From contig LLEY01000061.1 of the NCBI GenBank assembly GCA_001414485.1, forward strand, positions 248,001 to 312,000: a stretch of 64,000 nucleotides of DNA, read 5' to 3'. Positions 21,769-32,884 of this stretch are shown piece after piece. This DNA comes from Calycina herbarum. Taxonomy: Eukaryota; Ascomycota; Leotiomycetes; Helotiales; Pezizellaceae. The position numbers and the translations under genes are program-made. The notes beneath the pieces were generated by a model. That model was not told the origin of the DNA. It saw only the letters and a program-made list of their open reading frames with translations, and did no database searches. Within the stretch, counting starts at the first letter, position 1. Every line of letters begins with the position of its first letter.

Positions 21769-24076
21769 ATGGCTTCAACGTATACACAGAAAAGGTCATT
21801 ATTATCGCCATGTACCTTCGTACTTCTCTTCCTATTTTACCACTCCCCCTATACAAATATCTATCCCGACCACGTCCATTCAGTACTTGCCTCCTTTCTC
21901 CAACACGGTCAATTGATCATCGAACTCTACGCGCCCTTAAGCTTTCCACTTCGGCAATATCTAAGTGATTGGTCGTTCTTAGCACACCATAGTCTAGTAA
22001 AAGCATGCATATCAACTTGCGTCGTCTACCCCTCCTTTCAAGAGCAAAGGAAGAATTCCGCGCTTTGGAAATGGATCTCGCTCGCCGGACCACTTCAATT
22101 TTCGTTCATTTTGAGAATTATGGATAGAACAGAGGCTGTGGGAGCTGGCTACGCGATTGGAGAAATTTTTCTTACCTTGAGTGTGACTAGATTTTTTCCT
22201 GAATGACAACGTTGAAAGTATGTTTTCTGGGGTCTGGGTCACGATTTGTTTGACCTTGGCACCATTGTTCGGTTGTAGCACCTTTGACTGGTTCTTTTTG
22301 AGCCTCATAGCGGGAATATCCAAGGTGGTTACGGTTTTGCAACATTTGGATAAAAAGAGTACTTCTTTTGTAAGTTGTTTGGGGACCTTTGTACTCACCT
22401 CAACCAGTGTTCAAGCATTAACCTTTTGCAGAAACGTCTATGCATAAAAACCACCAGGAATATTCTATTAAACTCACTACTTTCTGTAATGATAGTTGTA
22501 CTCGTCTTTTCGCTAGTCTACCCAACTTCAGAAACAAGTTCGGGAGGAAATTTCAACCTCCGTTACCTATCAGCTCAACGTCGAAGAAAAAACAGACAAC
22601 AAGATCAACGTCCCAAAAATTTCAAGTCGCCCATTCCACAAACCACGCGTCCTAAGTAAATTCTCTTCACCTTTCCAAATCGTAAAAATACTTATTCAAA
22701 AGCAGATACGCAATGATCCCAAACCACCCATTATCAATCTACATGCCCTCAGCAGGCTTCCTCTGGACCGACCCTTTCGCATGGAATGAAGACCACTCAG
22801 TTTTTATCCCCAACTCACACCAAAATTCAATAACCCTTTTCAACTCCTCCTCCAGTCAACGAGCAGTTTTCTCAGATCAAATATCTCGAGTCGGTTCGTC
22901 CCCTTCCAAATTCCATCCCCAGAAATACACCCCAAAGCGATTCTAACACTTCCCAAAAAAGAACCCTGGATCTTCAAGCAAGCAATGTCCACAGACTATG
23001 ACCCTACAAACCCCCACATAACCTCCTACCTCTGGTCGGGCGAAGCCATCCATCTCGTCCCCTTCTCCTCTCCCACAACACTCTACCTTTCCATCTCCTC
23101 CAAAACCAGTGTTCTGGACCGTATGATCTCCCCCGACGAAGAAACCAACCCCAACGATGAATTCATCCGTTGGGAAATAGAAGTCACAGAGAAAGCTACC
23201 TCGAAGAGTTTTTGGACTATCCAATATGATCCAGAAAAAGACTCGGGTTTTAGACTATGGAACACACATTCGGGTTGTTACTTAGCGACTTCTTGTCGTT
23301 CTTTTCCCGAGTGGGATGGTGAGAAGAGAAATGATACTGTGTTGAAGGAGCTGAAGATGGAGTTGGAGGGGACTTGTACGAGGGGTGTTACGAGGGGGGC
23401 TTCTACTTTTTGGGCTGTTGATGGTATGTACAGTATCACTTCTCTTCGCTCAAAAAGAAAATTACAATCAACAGTACAAGAAAATGGGCTAATCTCAACC
23501 AGGCACTGAACGGGATTCTGGATCAAAATCTAGCATGTTCCCTCGTTTTTTGGTGACAAGGTGGGAACATAGTCTTGATATTCTAACAGCGATGTTCAAA
23601 CTGTTTGCTCCCCCTCCTCAATCCCTCCCCATAAACCTAACTGACAGCTCAACAGCTACAACTTTCGAATCAAACACGCATCCCTTCAAGATACACCCCC
23701 AGAATTAACCTCAACTCACCGACCACCTCTCAACCCATCCCCTAAAACCACATCAAATGTGGCATGCATACTCTTCATCTCAACATATCTCGTATCTCAA
23801 TTCTACATCAAAAGTTCAACAGGATTTCTAGGATTAGGAGTTCTAAGACAAACGAAAGCAAAAACAGTGAAGCGAGAATTGAGAGAAAAGGGGAGAAATA
23901 GGGTAAGTCCCAAAGAACGTTCAGCACAACTTCAAAAACTGAAATTGTATTTCTACACTTGGTTCGTAGGTATAAGTATCTTAGGAGATATGATTGGTTT
24001 TATTTCTATATCTGGGACTGTTCAAGTTGCGATTTGTGCTATTGGGTGGCAGATACTTGTACTTTCTTATTCTTAG
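21769..24076 (+). CDS. Very divergent or decaying protein O-mannosyltransferase-like gene (GT39 with MIR motifs)
   Basis: Hydrophobic exons in several frames line up, in order, with PMT landmarks: YPDHVHSVLASFLQHGQLII (compare the family's D-E-x-H-F block), a membrane part SGVWVTICLTLAPLFG and AGISKVVTVL, the loop SLVYPTSETSSGGNFN (compare the LxxSGPGD region), MIR-like segments around 22760-22850 (SIYMPSAGFLW, NSITLF) and 23010-23430 (IRWEIEV, FRLWNTHSGCYLATSCRSFP), and a final hydrophobic part (23759-24076). A frame change near 22870 is not explained by an obvious intron, and the acidic catalytic residues are unclear. Either it is a fast-evolving family member with many introns or a pseudogene. 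Exon limits are unresolved, so the span is approximate. The product would sit in the ER membrane. Confidence 0.45.
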
Positions 24077-25170
24077 TTTCGTTAAATGGTACTGAAATGG
24101 GTTGAATACAGAGAGTTAATACTGTACAGGCAGCTTAGGAGAGAAGAAAAAGACTCGGTAAAGCAAAGATAAAGGTTAACTTATTCTACAAGCAATCTTC
24201 GCTTGATATAATGAACATCCCCTTCGAAGTTAATGATTCAAAACTAAAGATCAAACCAACGAGCATTCTAACACCATTGTGTTTGTTGCTTCTCCTCCTA
24301 TGATATATCATGTGAGAACTGCTAATCCTATTTTACAAAGTAAATCCCCCATTGCCAATTTTTCAAAAATCTTTCTTTGAAGATCTCACTATCCCCCTTC
24401 TATTCAAGGAGAGAGTAATACCGAACCTATACCCATATCCTTAACAACATACTCTCCGTGAATTCTCAAATGACCACCCCCCTTTCAATCTCCATAGCAA
24501 GCCTAAAACCAACAAAGACCCACCTCAAGGCCAGTCCAGCCCTAACAAATCATAATTCACGGCCTATTCTACCATCTTGTATACTCTATACACCTACACT
24601 CTGACTCAGAACATCATGATGAGAATCCTCCTTCACCAAGTCTTTGAACAGCATTTCAATGAAGCAGAACATAACTAGCGCGGCCTGGCCTGGCCTGGCT
24701 GGGGTACATAAGAGCCCTCCTGCTGGTTTACCTTCTGAGAAGTAACATATCTTCAACAACCTATAACAATCTTGTGAGGATATCGTAAACGGCACGGCAA
24801 CTGAACAAGACACTCTTTGGGGGGGCCTTTCAGACACCCTCTAGGTAAGAAGTCCTCATGGATGTGAAGTGTGAAGTGTGAAGAATGCTAACATGTTCCC
24901 TCTCCTGCTATAGACAATCCACCTCTTTGTGATCCTTTCAGAAAGGATTCTTCAACTTGTCCCGAGTAGCGTACGCAACGACTCGAGAGACAAGCGATTC
25001 ATCAAGGGTAATCATCACCACAGCTATATGCCATTTCAAACCTGGGCTAAGCCAAATAGGACTGGACCAGAGAAAGACGAGGTAAAGAAATCAAGCCCAA
25101 TGTTATAGGTCTCACTTCAAGCTAATGAAAACATGTATAGACCAACAGCAACTCTCCATCGAAGAACAGA
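24077..25170. other. Intergenic, 1.1 kb
   Basis: This is the upstream region of the coiled-coil gene. A short GGCCT-type direct repeat lies at 24680-24700. No gene was seen; 24586-24837 on - is open but unremarkable. Confidence 0.5.
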
Positions 25171-26472
25171 ATGTCCCTTCGCAAGTCCGCTCAAGCTTGG
25201 GCCCACCATGAATGGGACAAGATTAAGGACTTCAAGCCTGGCACTTCTCGCAGCAGAAGTACCTCACTGAATGGCAAGGCGGAGCCCCCTTTGGATCCCG
25301 AGAAGGTGAATGAGCGACTGGAAGAAGAGTTTGGAGAGCTGGGAGGAATTAACAACAACTCCAAGAAAACCGAAAACGACTCCATCGAAGAAAAGTTGGC
25401 CAGAATGACAAATATGTATGAGAGCGTCGGGGCAAAGTTCAACGACCGGCAACAAGAACTCCGAGTTCTGAGAAATGACAAGGCAGAACGCGATGCGAGT
25501 CTGCGGTCTCAACAGAAAGAGCTTCTTAAGTTGCGCCCGGAAAACCAGCAATTGGAAACCTTCAATGCCCAGATTTACGGATCCAGGGAGGAACTCCGTG
25601 CACAGTACGAGGGTCAGGTACTGGAATTGACGAAGACGAATTCCGAAACTCTCGAGAAAAACAAAAAGGAGTACGAGGCAAAACTAAAGGGATACCAAGA
25701 TGAGATGGAAAAGAAGAACAGAAAAATCGAAGAACTTCAATCGGAAAAAAACGACTTGAAGAAAGAGGTTCTTGATCTCAACATTCAACGTGAGCAAGAG
25801 TCCCTCTCCAATTCAGGTTTCTTGGACAAGGAGCCGGCGGTTGTTTCCTCAGAGAAATGTCAAAACTGCGAAGACCTACAGAAACAGCTCGAGGCCTCCA
25901 ACAAGACGATTGGCCTTCTGGAACCAATGGCCCAACAATTATATTATCTTCGGCACAGGTTCCTGGATTCCAAGAACAGACTTTACGCAGAGGCTTCCAC
26001 GAAATTGTTGGGCAACAGAGCTGCACACGATGGAAACATTGTTGTGGATGTCAGCCTATTTAAAACTGGCAAACACTTCAACATCGAAGACCATGCGTTC
26101 ATCTTCGACCGTATGTATGACTATCCAATCGCGGACTTTTTGCACGAGGATTTCGATTTTGAAACTTTCAAAAATATGCCCACTGTCTGCAAAATCTTTG
26201 GATACCGAGCAACAATGGCGCATCAGAACTCCTTTTGCCATGAATCGTTGACTAAATATCACGACAAGCAATATAACTTCTTGGAAAGGCAGTTTAAGGT
26301 TTATTGGGAAAGACGGCACGACCCAGCTGAGTTAGCGGCTCTGGAAAACATGGCTGAAATCCGGGAAATAGAGGCAGCAATGAAACCTCTCATGGAAGCC
26401 GTTACTAAGAAGGCATCTGAGCGACTGAGACCTAAGGGCAAACCTAAGGGCAAGTCAAATCGTCGCCACTGA
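25171..26472 (+). CDS. Coiled-coil protein, intronless, function unknown
   Basis: A single open frame of 433 aa starts at MSLRKSAQAWAHHEWDKIKD. Residues ~60-220 are strongly heptad-like and Glu/Lys/Gln-rich (ELRVLRNDKAERDASLRSQQ, KNRKIEELQSEKNDLKKEV), predicting a long coiled coil. A short CxxC (EKCQNCEDLQKQL) precedes the C-terminal half. That half, with AFIFDRMYDYPIADFLHEDF and KIFGYRATMAHQN, looks globular. The end is very basic (RPKGKPKGKSNRRH). Absence of introns is unusual in this window. I do not recognise the family; a cytoskeletal or scaffold role would be guesswork. Confidence 0.75.
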   Translation: MSLRKSAQAWAHHEWDKIKDFKPGTSRSRSTSLNGKAEPPLDPEKVNERLEEEFGELGGINNNSKKTENDSIEEKLARMTNMYESVGAKFNDRQQELRVLRNDKAERDASLRSQQKELLKLRPENQQLETFNAQIYGSREELRAQYEGQVLELTKTNSETLEKNKKEYEAKLKGYQDEMEKKNRKIEELQSEKNDLKKEVLDLNIQREQESLSNSGFLDKEPAVVSSEKCQNCEDLQKQLEASNKTIGLLEPMAQQLYYLRHRFLDSKNRLYAEASTKLLGNRAAHDGNIVVDVSLFKTGKHFNIEDHAFIFDRMYDYPIADFLHEDFDFETFKNMPTVCKIFGYRATMAHQNSFCHESLTKYHDKQYNFLERQFKVYWERRHDPAELAALENMAEIREIEAAMKPLMEAVTKKASERLRPKGKPKGKSNRRH

Positions 26473-27683
26473 GGGATTCGGCAGCGGGTTAGGATATGGC
26501 GTCAAGCAAGGGCCAGAATGAAGAACTGGCGGATAAACAGGGTGACTTTGTCGAGAAAGATTTTGGAAAATGGGGGCAATGAGAATTGGGATTGGAATTG
26601 ATGGAGCCGGCTTCTGTTTCTGGCTTGGTTATTAGTTCTGTCCATAATAAAGTAATATTAATTTCATTACTCCTAACGTTGAACTTTGTGACTTAGACTG
26701 ACCTGCTTTCTTTGAACGAGTTTCTGGACTTGGACAACCCATGTAGATTGAAGTCTTCTTTTGGCATGTAAGCTGTAGTTATGACGATAGAGGGCAAGTC
26801 GAAGCCGAGGATTTCAGAACTGCAAGCATCGGCGGCGAGGAGGATCAATTTATCGAAAGTAGCGAAAGTAAAATTGAAATGGTACAATCGATTTCTGTTT
26901 CTGTTCATCAGTATTAGTCTTGCCTGTAACAAACTTTGAAATTGATACCTGTGTCGTATCATGACCTGCTCTTTTGTGTCGACTTTCGGAGCCTGGATAC
27001 TAGTAGGGTTGAAGTCTGCTTTTGGTAGGTATAGCTGCACTGTCATGGCAAAAGAGGACCTCCCAGTCCATTTCCAAACCAACGCAATCGTTAGTTGTTC
27101 CCTTCCTGATTCCATTGATGGGAAGGTTGGTGGAATCGTGTGTGAGGTGGGAAGTTCTGATGGTTGAAAATCAATACCAAGAGCTCAAGCGACCCCCTAT
27201 AGATCTGCTGCCGCTTTTACTTGGATATAAATCAAGCCTTTGTGCCTGATGAGGCCACGACAACAAAGCTCTATGCGAGTGCGAGTCGGGAACCACCAAA
27301 CATAGTTTCGGGATTCCCATGGTTTTGCTTTCGATATGAAGGCCGAGATGACATGGGACACGCTGCGAGTGGAGGAGACCCACATAGGCAATTCTGAGAA
27401 GACCTCCATAAACGCAGGCGAAAGTGGAATCTATTGCTAAATAGAGGGAATTAACCAATCAGGGTGGCTTTGAATAAGCTTACCCATCGGAGTCGATATC
27501 CCCACATCTCGCACCGCCGCCGTTGGCTTTTATGTCAGTCACTTCTCTGGTTGACTCTTCCTCCTCCTCTCTCTCACCGCATATCCTCTCGACAGGAGAA
27601 AACACCAATCCCAAGATCACAATCCCAAGATCACCATTCGAAATTTCCAACCCGCTTACGAGTACCCCTCCTCCACCGCCACC
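26473..27683. other. Intergenic, 1.2 kb, with possible decayed coding sequence
   Basis: This lies between the coiled-coil gene and the aminolevulinate synthase gene. On - a 140-codon frame (26693-27115) contains an internal duplication (listed separately) but no known domain. 27480-27680 is the CT-rich promoter/5' UTR of the synthase gene. Confidence 0.5.
26700..27060 (-). repeat. Two diverged copies of a ~80-base segment
   Basis: Bases around 26739-26800 (TTGAAGTCTTCTTTTGGCAT...) resemble 27010-27060 (TTGAAGTCTGCTTTTGGTAG...). On - they translate to LPKADFNPTSIQAPK and MPKEDFNLHGLSKS, so the repeat is visible at protein level in one frame. It may be a relic of a tandemly repeated coding sequence. 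Confidence 0.5.
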
Positions 27684-29590
27684 ATGGACGCCGTTCTTCG
27701 CCAGTCGAAGTCGATGTGTCCCTTCTTGAAAAAGACTTCGCCCGCGACTCTCCGTTCCCTCTCGACCTCTGCCCCGACCCGTCATGCCTCACCATGCGGT
27801 GGCAGCATGTCCAACTTGCAGACCATTGCCCGTCGCTGCCCCGTCATGGGAAAGGCCCTCGCCGTTCAAACCGCAAAGACGAGCAAAGTGGGAATGGGAG
27901 GCGTGGCTGCCATTGGACCCATCCGAGCTTTCACTGGGAAGTCCGGCAACAATGGGACTGGCAAGGCGCGAATTCATACCACTCGTCCTCGTGAAGCCAG
28001 AGCCATTGAGGATACATTGTTCAATCGTGAGCGTGGTACGTTTGGTCCGATGGCAGAAAATTAAAGTGTTACCCCGCTAATTCCCGAATAGTTCCCCTTC
28101 CCCAACACGTCAAGCCTCCTAAGGTTCACCAACCCAAGAATGCCCCCAAGTTCGATTACGAGGCCTTCTACAATACCGAGTTGGATAAGAAGCACAAGGA
28201 CAAGTCTTACCGCTACTTTAACAACATCAATCGCCTCGCAAAGGAATTCCCGCGCGCTCACAAGGACAGCAAGAGCGAGAAGGTGACGGTTTGGTGTTCC
28301 AATGATTACCTCGGAATGGGTCGAAACCCAGAGGTTTTGAAATCGATGCACGAAACTCTCGAGGAATATGGTGCTGGAGCCGGTGGTACCCGGAATATTT
28401 CTGGTCATAACCAACACGCCGTAAGCCTTGAGAACACATTGGCAAAATTGCATGCCAAAGATGCTGCATTGGTTTTCACCTCTTGCTATGTTGCAAACGA
28501 TGCTACTCTTGCTACATTGGGAAGCAAATTACCAGACTGTGTCATTTTGTCGGACAGCTTGAATCATGCTTCAATGATTCAAGGAATTCGCCACTCTGGT
28601 GCAAAGAAACTCGTATTCAAGCACAATGATCTCGCTGATCTCGAGGCCAAACTTGCATCACTTCCCTCGGATGTTCCCAAGATCATTGCCTGGGAATCGG
28701 TGTATTCTATGTGTGGTTCAGTTGGTCCAACTGAGGGAATATGTGATTTAGCCGAGAAATACGGTGCCATCACCTTTCTCGATGAAGTCCATGCTGTTGG
28801 CATGTATGGACCAAATGGAGCTGGTGTAGCCGAACATCTTGATTACGAAGCACATCTTAATGGCCGTCCTCGTGGTACAGTCATGGACCGAGTTGATATT
28901 ATCACCGGAACCCTGGGTAAAGCGTACGGCTGTGTAGGTGGTTACATTGCCGGTTCCACCAAGATGGTTGATACCATTCGTTCCCTCGCACCTGGTTTCA
29001 TTTTCACCACTTCCCTCCCACCTGCCACCATGAAAGGAGCCGAAACCGCAATTGAATATCAAATGAAGTACCAAGGCGACAGACGCTTGCAACAACTTCA
29101 CACCCGAGCAGTCAAAGATTCCCTTGCCGAACGCGACATCCCCGTCATCCCAAATCCCAGTCACATTATCCCCTTATTAGTAGGCAACGCCGAGCTAGCT
29201 AAGAAGGCATCTGATTTACTCTTGGATAAACACGATATTTACGTCCAATCCATCAACTATCCCACCGTTCCCGTTGGACAAGAACGTCTCCGTATTACTC
29301 CCACGCCAGGCCACACACGTGAATTCCGCGAACACCTAGTTTCCGCCCTCGAATCCGTTTGGACCGAATTAGGAATCAAACGCACCAGCGAATGGGCTAG
29401 CCAAGGTGGATTCATCGGCGTTGGTGAGCCTGGCGTAAATGATCCCGAACCTCTCTGGACCGACCAACAACTTGGTGTTGATAAGGTGGTCAAGGAGATG
29501 AAGAGGGATAATGTTGCTCCTGTGGGAATCATGGAAGCACTTCTTGAACGAGAGCGCCAGGAGAGTGTGAGGGCTGGTGCTGCTGCTTAA
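27684..29590 (+). CDS. hem1: 5-aminolevulinate synthase, mitochondrial
   Basis: Two exons, 27684-28035 and 28092-29590, give 616 aa. The enzyme condenses glycine and succinyl-CoA to 5-aminolevulinate, the first haem-synthesis step, with pyridoxal phosphate in the mitochondrial matrix. The Arg/Ser-rich N-terminus fits an import presequence and contains two heme-regulatory-type Cys-Pro motifs, KSMCPFLKK and [10 protein letters not shown], which in this family let haem inhibit import. The catalytic core is complete: [48 protein letters not shown], the PLP lysine in TGTLGKAYG (about residue 394), and [20 protein letters not shown]. The single 56-nt intron falls after the presequence. Length matches fungal relatives. 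Confidence 0.97.
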
Positions 29591-31228
29591 TTTCGTACCT
29601 ACCCCCATTTTTCGTTCGAATACGAGGGGAAGGACAGAGGAAGGGAGTGCTCATCAGACCCGACACCACATTCTTTGGAGCGGGTGAGATATGCTATGAT
29701 TTGATTGAGATGACGATGATGCTTTTTAGCTAGCTAGTTTACATGAATTTGAAAACTTTCGCGGCTACCATTTGCCTTTTTATCTATCTATATATGATGA
29801 GATTTACCAATTTTCTAGTTTGCACAGCAGATAGTAGATGTTTCGTTGTACAAGTGTACCTGAACCCCGAGGCACACCAGTAGGGAGATTAAGGTTGTAT
29901 TTCTCATCCTTCAATATTTTCCTGGGAACAAGACACCACCAGTCAAAGGAAATTGGGCAAAGATTCCTTCTCATGTTCCTTTGTCGGTTCATTTCATTAT
30001 TAGTGTAGTTTATTCTCTTGAACTCATAACGGCGCAGGTATATGATTACGTGACTCACATCGACCTGAGACATTTCGCACATAGCTCCGACCGTGGTACT
30101 GTTTACTTGACGAAATCATTCAGGTACAGGAAGTAGAGCAGATGATGTTCTTCTCATCGTAAAGTGATTAATTAATTACAACGATGAGATTTGACAAGAA
30201 TAGGCAAAATCCACTCCCGCCAGGAACCCGAACTTGAATAGTGGATAAATCGTCATCGCGCATATAATATAGGGCCTTATAACTTTCTTTCTGAAGAGGG
30301 ATAGACCACTGATATCACCTTAGTTTCCATAAATATTAGAGAGCCGGAAAAACGGATTCCAGAAGGCTGAGAAAACCTGGTTTTCGGCGTGCAAAAGCAT
30401 GCGAAAGTTTGATGGTTCCAGGTTTCCCAGCCACCTAGGTGGAAGTCCGCAATATGACCCAACGAACCCAACCTCCTACAAGTGTAACGGGTACATGGAC
30501 TCGAGACTTTGACTTGACAATCTGATTGTTACTCGACTTGACAACAACTAATAGTTTATTGTATTACTCTTGTGTCGCATCGCACAATAATTCTATAATT
30601 TTTTTCACAGAACAACTCACCGCACTATCACGAGAAAGGCCAATCGCGGGAAACGACACGCACATCGAAACGCTATCGATAAGACGGCGACGGTTCCTTC
30701 CCAAGCTCCCCCGCAATCATCAACCTTCCTTTCTAGTTCCCGCTGGGTTCAGACGGAGAATCTAAATCCTTCAGCTTGGGATCTAGACGGTCATTTTACG
30801 ACGGCCTTGCCACTTGTACTACTACTGGTACACGTATTTGTGTACTTGGGAGAGAGACAACAACAACAACAAATCGATCTATTTCGGTTCTTCATCGTCC
30901 ATAGAAATTGTCACATTTTCTGTCCTCGGTCGCACGGCCATATCACGATTGCCTCAGATCATTATCAGCCACATCCGCGTCTCTGTTACACGCGTGCGAG
31001 AATAGCAGAAGCAAACCCTGGTACGAAGGGGAAGAGAAAGAGGATTCCACGCATGAATCTTATATTCTCCCACCCACCAATCCTATAGCAATATTAGAGA
31101 ATCATCTGTACTCGAAACATCAACGCCGCTCCACGACTCATCCGAAAGAAGAAGCGAACCTCCGAACACTCTTTTATGCAAACCACCAATGCATTGAACA
31201 CCGCCTCGCGCCCCGGAATCTAGCCATA
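29591..31228. other. Intergenic, 1.6 kb
   Basis: This holds the 3' flank of the synthase gene and the long upstream region of the next coiled-coil gene. A small inverted repeat (CTCATCGT and ACGATGAG, about 30153-30188) surrounds a TTAATTAAT core. The frame of the downstream gene is open back to 30908, so some of this could be coding or 5' UTR. Confidence 0.5.
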
Positions 31229-32884
31229 ATGCAAGACGAAAACTCTCCCGAAGACCTCTACACCTCCCTTTCACCAGACATTACACGCAAGGAAACACAT
31301 CAAAGGGCTCATTCGACGAAATCGATACCACCGCGAAACTGCTCACTGCAGAAAGCATGCTCTGATTATTACACCGACAATAATGCTGCTGTACAAGAAA
31401 CTGCTACCCTCTCCTTCGAACCAGAAACAGAAACATCCCCAAGATCTGCCGTCCCAACAACGGATGCACGCACGATCTCTGCTGCAGTCGATCAACCACC
31501 ACTCTGGGGCCGCCAGCGCTCCAACCCCACACTATCTCCCTCCCGCTCTCCTAGACTGAACTCAACCTCACCCGAACGAAGCACGAAAAAGGAGAACATC
31601 GTCGAGTTTATGGCCACCCTTACGGGAGACAAGGACGGTGTCATAAAGGTTGCAGATAAATCGAAAGGGGGATTTGGATCTTGGTTCTCTGGGACATCTG
31701 CACCTGTGCCTTTGGGGATACCAGTTGGAGATACGGAACTATCAGCACCACCATCTTCGACCTCTCGATCGACATCACCCGAACGAACGACGGGAAAACT
31801 GAAGAAGAGACCAACGATGCCTATAGAAGTGTCCAAACCAGCGACGGGGAAACCCCAAACCACAGGCCTATTCGGATTCTTCTCCCCCAAATCCTCCTCA
31901 CTAAACACCGATAAAACAAAAGACCTACCAAAAGAAATCATGGACGATGAATTCCTCTCCCTCGATATAAACACCGCCCTCTTCCCCAGTGGAACCGCAG
32001 ACCCTTTCTCCCCCGCTGCATTCAACAACCTTCTCATGAACGCCGAAGGCCTCCTGCTTAAACTACAAACCGCATATAAACTCCGCACCCTCTCGCTCCA
32101 CGAAATTACCGCTGAGAAATCCGCCATGGCAGAAGAATTTGATGAAGCAGGTACACGAGCACAAATGCTCAAGTCACAATTGGAAGACATGGCAAGCAGA
32201 GTTTTGGAACAGGATATCGCTATTGCGGAACTGTCGACCGAATTATCCCGCGAGAAAGCCGCACGGAGTTTGGAAAAGGCTGCGAGGGAGAAGAGTATTG
32301 CGTTGGTTCAAGCAAATGCTAGACTTTCGCAGCAGAGTGTTCCGGAGATTACGGAAGAAGACCTCGGTATTGCGAATGCAGTATCTCCTACGGCTGGGGG
32401 TCGTAAATGGAGGGGCAGTGCGGATCTGAGTACGGAGGGGGAGAGCGATGCGGAATCTGGGGGTGCGGAATCTGTCTTCTCCCGATCGAGGAGTCCTACG
32501 TTTACGATGAACTCTGTTTCTACGCGCGAAAGTACGCCGGAGATACATCAGGCGACTTTTGGGAGGATGGTTGCTAATACGAATCCCCCTACCACACGAC
32601 CTAAACATATTACGCAGCAGAAGAGTACGTTTCAGAAAATCATGTCGAATATATCACCGATCGTTGTTGAAGAAGCGGGGGAGAAGAGGGGCAGCTGGGT
32701 TGGAAATGAGGGTATCGGAATGGGTGAGCAGGGATGTAGTAATTGTCGGGGGAAGGATGCTAGTGTTGCTTGGGATACGGTGGGACTACTACGCGCGGAG
32801 AACAAGGAGTTGAAGGAGCAGGTTGGGAGTATGGAGGAGGGAGTTGATGGGGCGCTTGCGGTGCTTTATGGGTATGGGCTGTGA
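31229..32884 (+). CDS. Ser/Pro-rich protein with a central coiled coil, function unknown
   Basis: An intronless frame of 551 aa from the ATG at 31229 (MQDENSPEDLYTSLSPD); the frame is open upstream to 30908 and a longer start cannot be excluded. The first ~260 residues are low-complexity and Ser/Thr/Pro-rich with repeated SP-E-R motifs (SPERSTKK, SPERTTGK), likely phosphorylation sites. Residues ~270-370 form a helical coiled coil (AEGLLLKLQTAYKLRTLSLH, LEDMASRVLEQDIAIAELST). A CSNCRGKD motif and a second short coil (GLLRAENKELKEQVGSMEEG) close the protein. The layout recalls Sec2-type exchange-factor coils, but I cannot assign it. Expected in cytosol. Confidence 0.75.
   Translation: MQDENSPEDLYTSLSPDITRKETHQRAHSTKSIPPRNCSLQKACSDYYTDNNAAVQETATLSFEPETETSPRSAVPTTDARTISAAVDQPPLWGRQRSNPTLSPSRSPRLNSTSPERSTKKENIVEFMATLTGDKDGVIKVADKSKGGFGSWFSGTSAPVPLGIPVGDTELSAPPSSTSRSTSPERTTGKLKKRPTMPIEVSKPATGKPQTTGLFGFFSPKSSSLNTDKTKDLPKEIMDDEFLSLDINTALFPSGTADPFSPAAFNNLLMNAEGLLLKLQTAYKLRTLSLHEITAEKSAMAEEFDEAGTRAQMLKSQLEDMASRVLEQDIAIAELSTELSREKAARSLEKAAREKSIALVQANARLSQQSVPEITEEDLGIANAVSPTAGGRKWRGSADLSTEGESDAESGGAESVFSRSRSPTFTMNSVSTRESTPEIHQATFGRMVANTNPPTTRPKHITQQKSTFQKIMSNISPIVVEEAGEKRGSWVGNEGIGMGEQGCSNCRGKDASVAWDTVGLLRAENKELKEQVGSMEEGVDGALAVLYGYGL

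Noticed and set aside
31492..32190. 232-codon - strand frame
   Set aside because: Antisense shadow of the Ser/Pro-rich coiled-coil gene; no motif or signal peptide.
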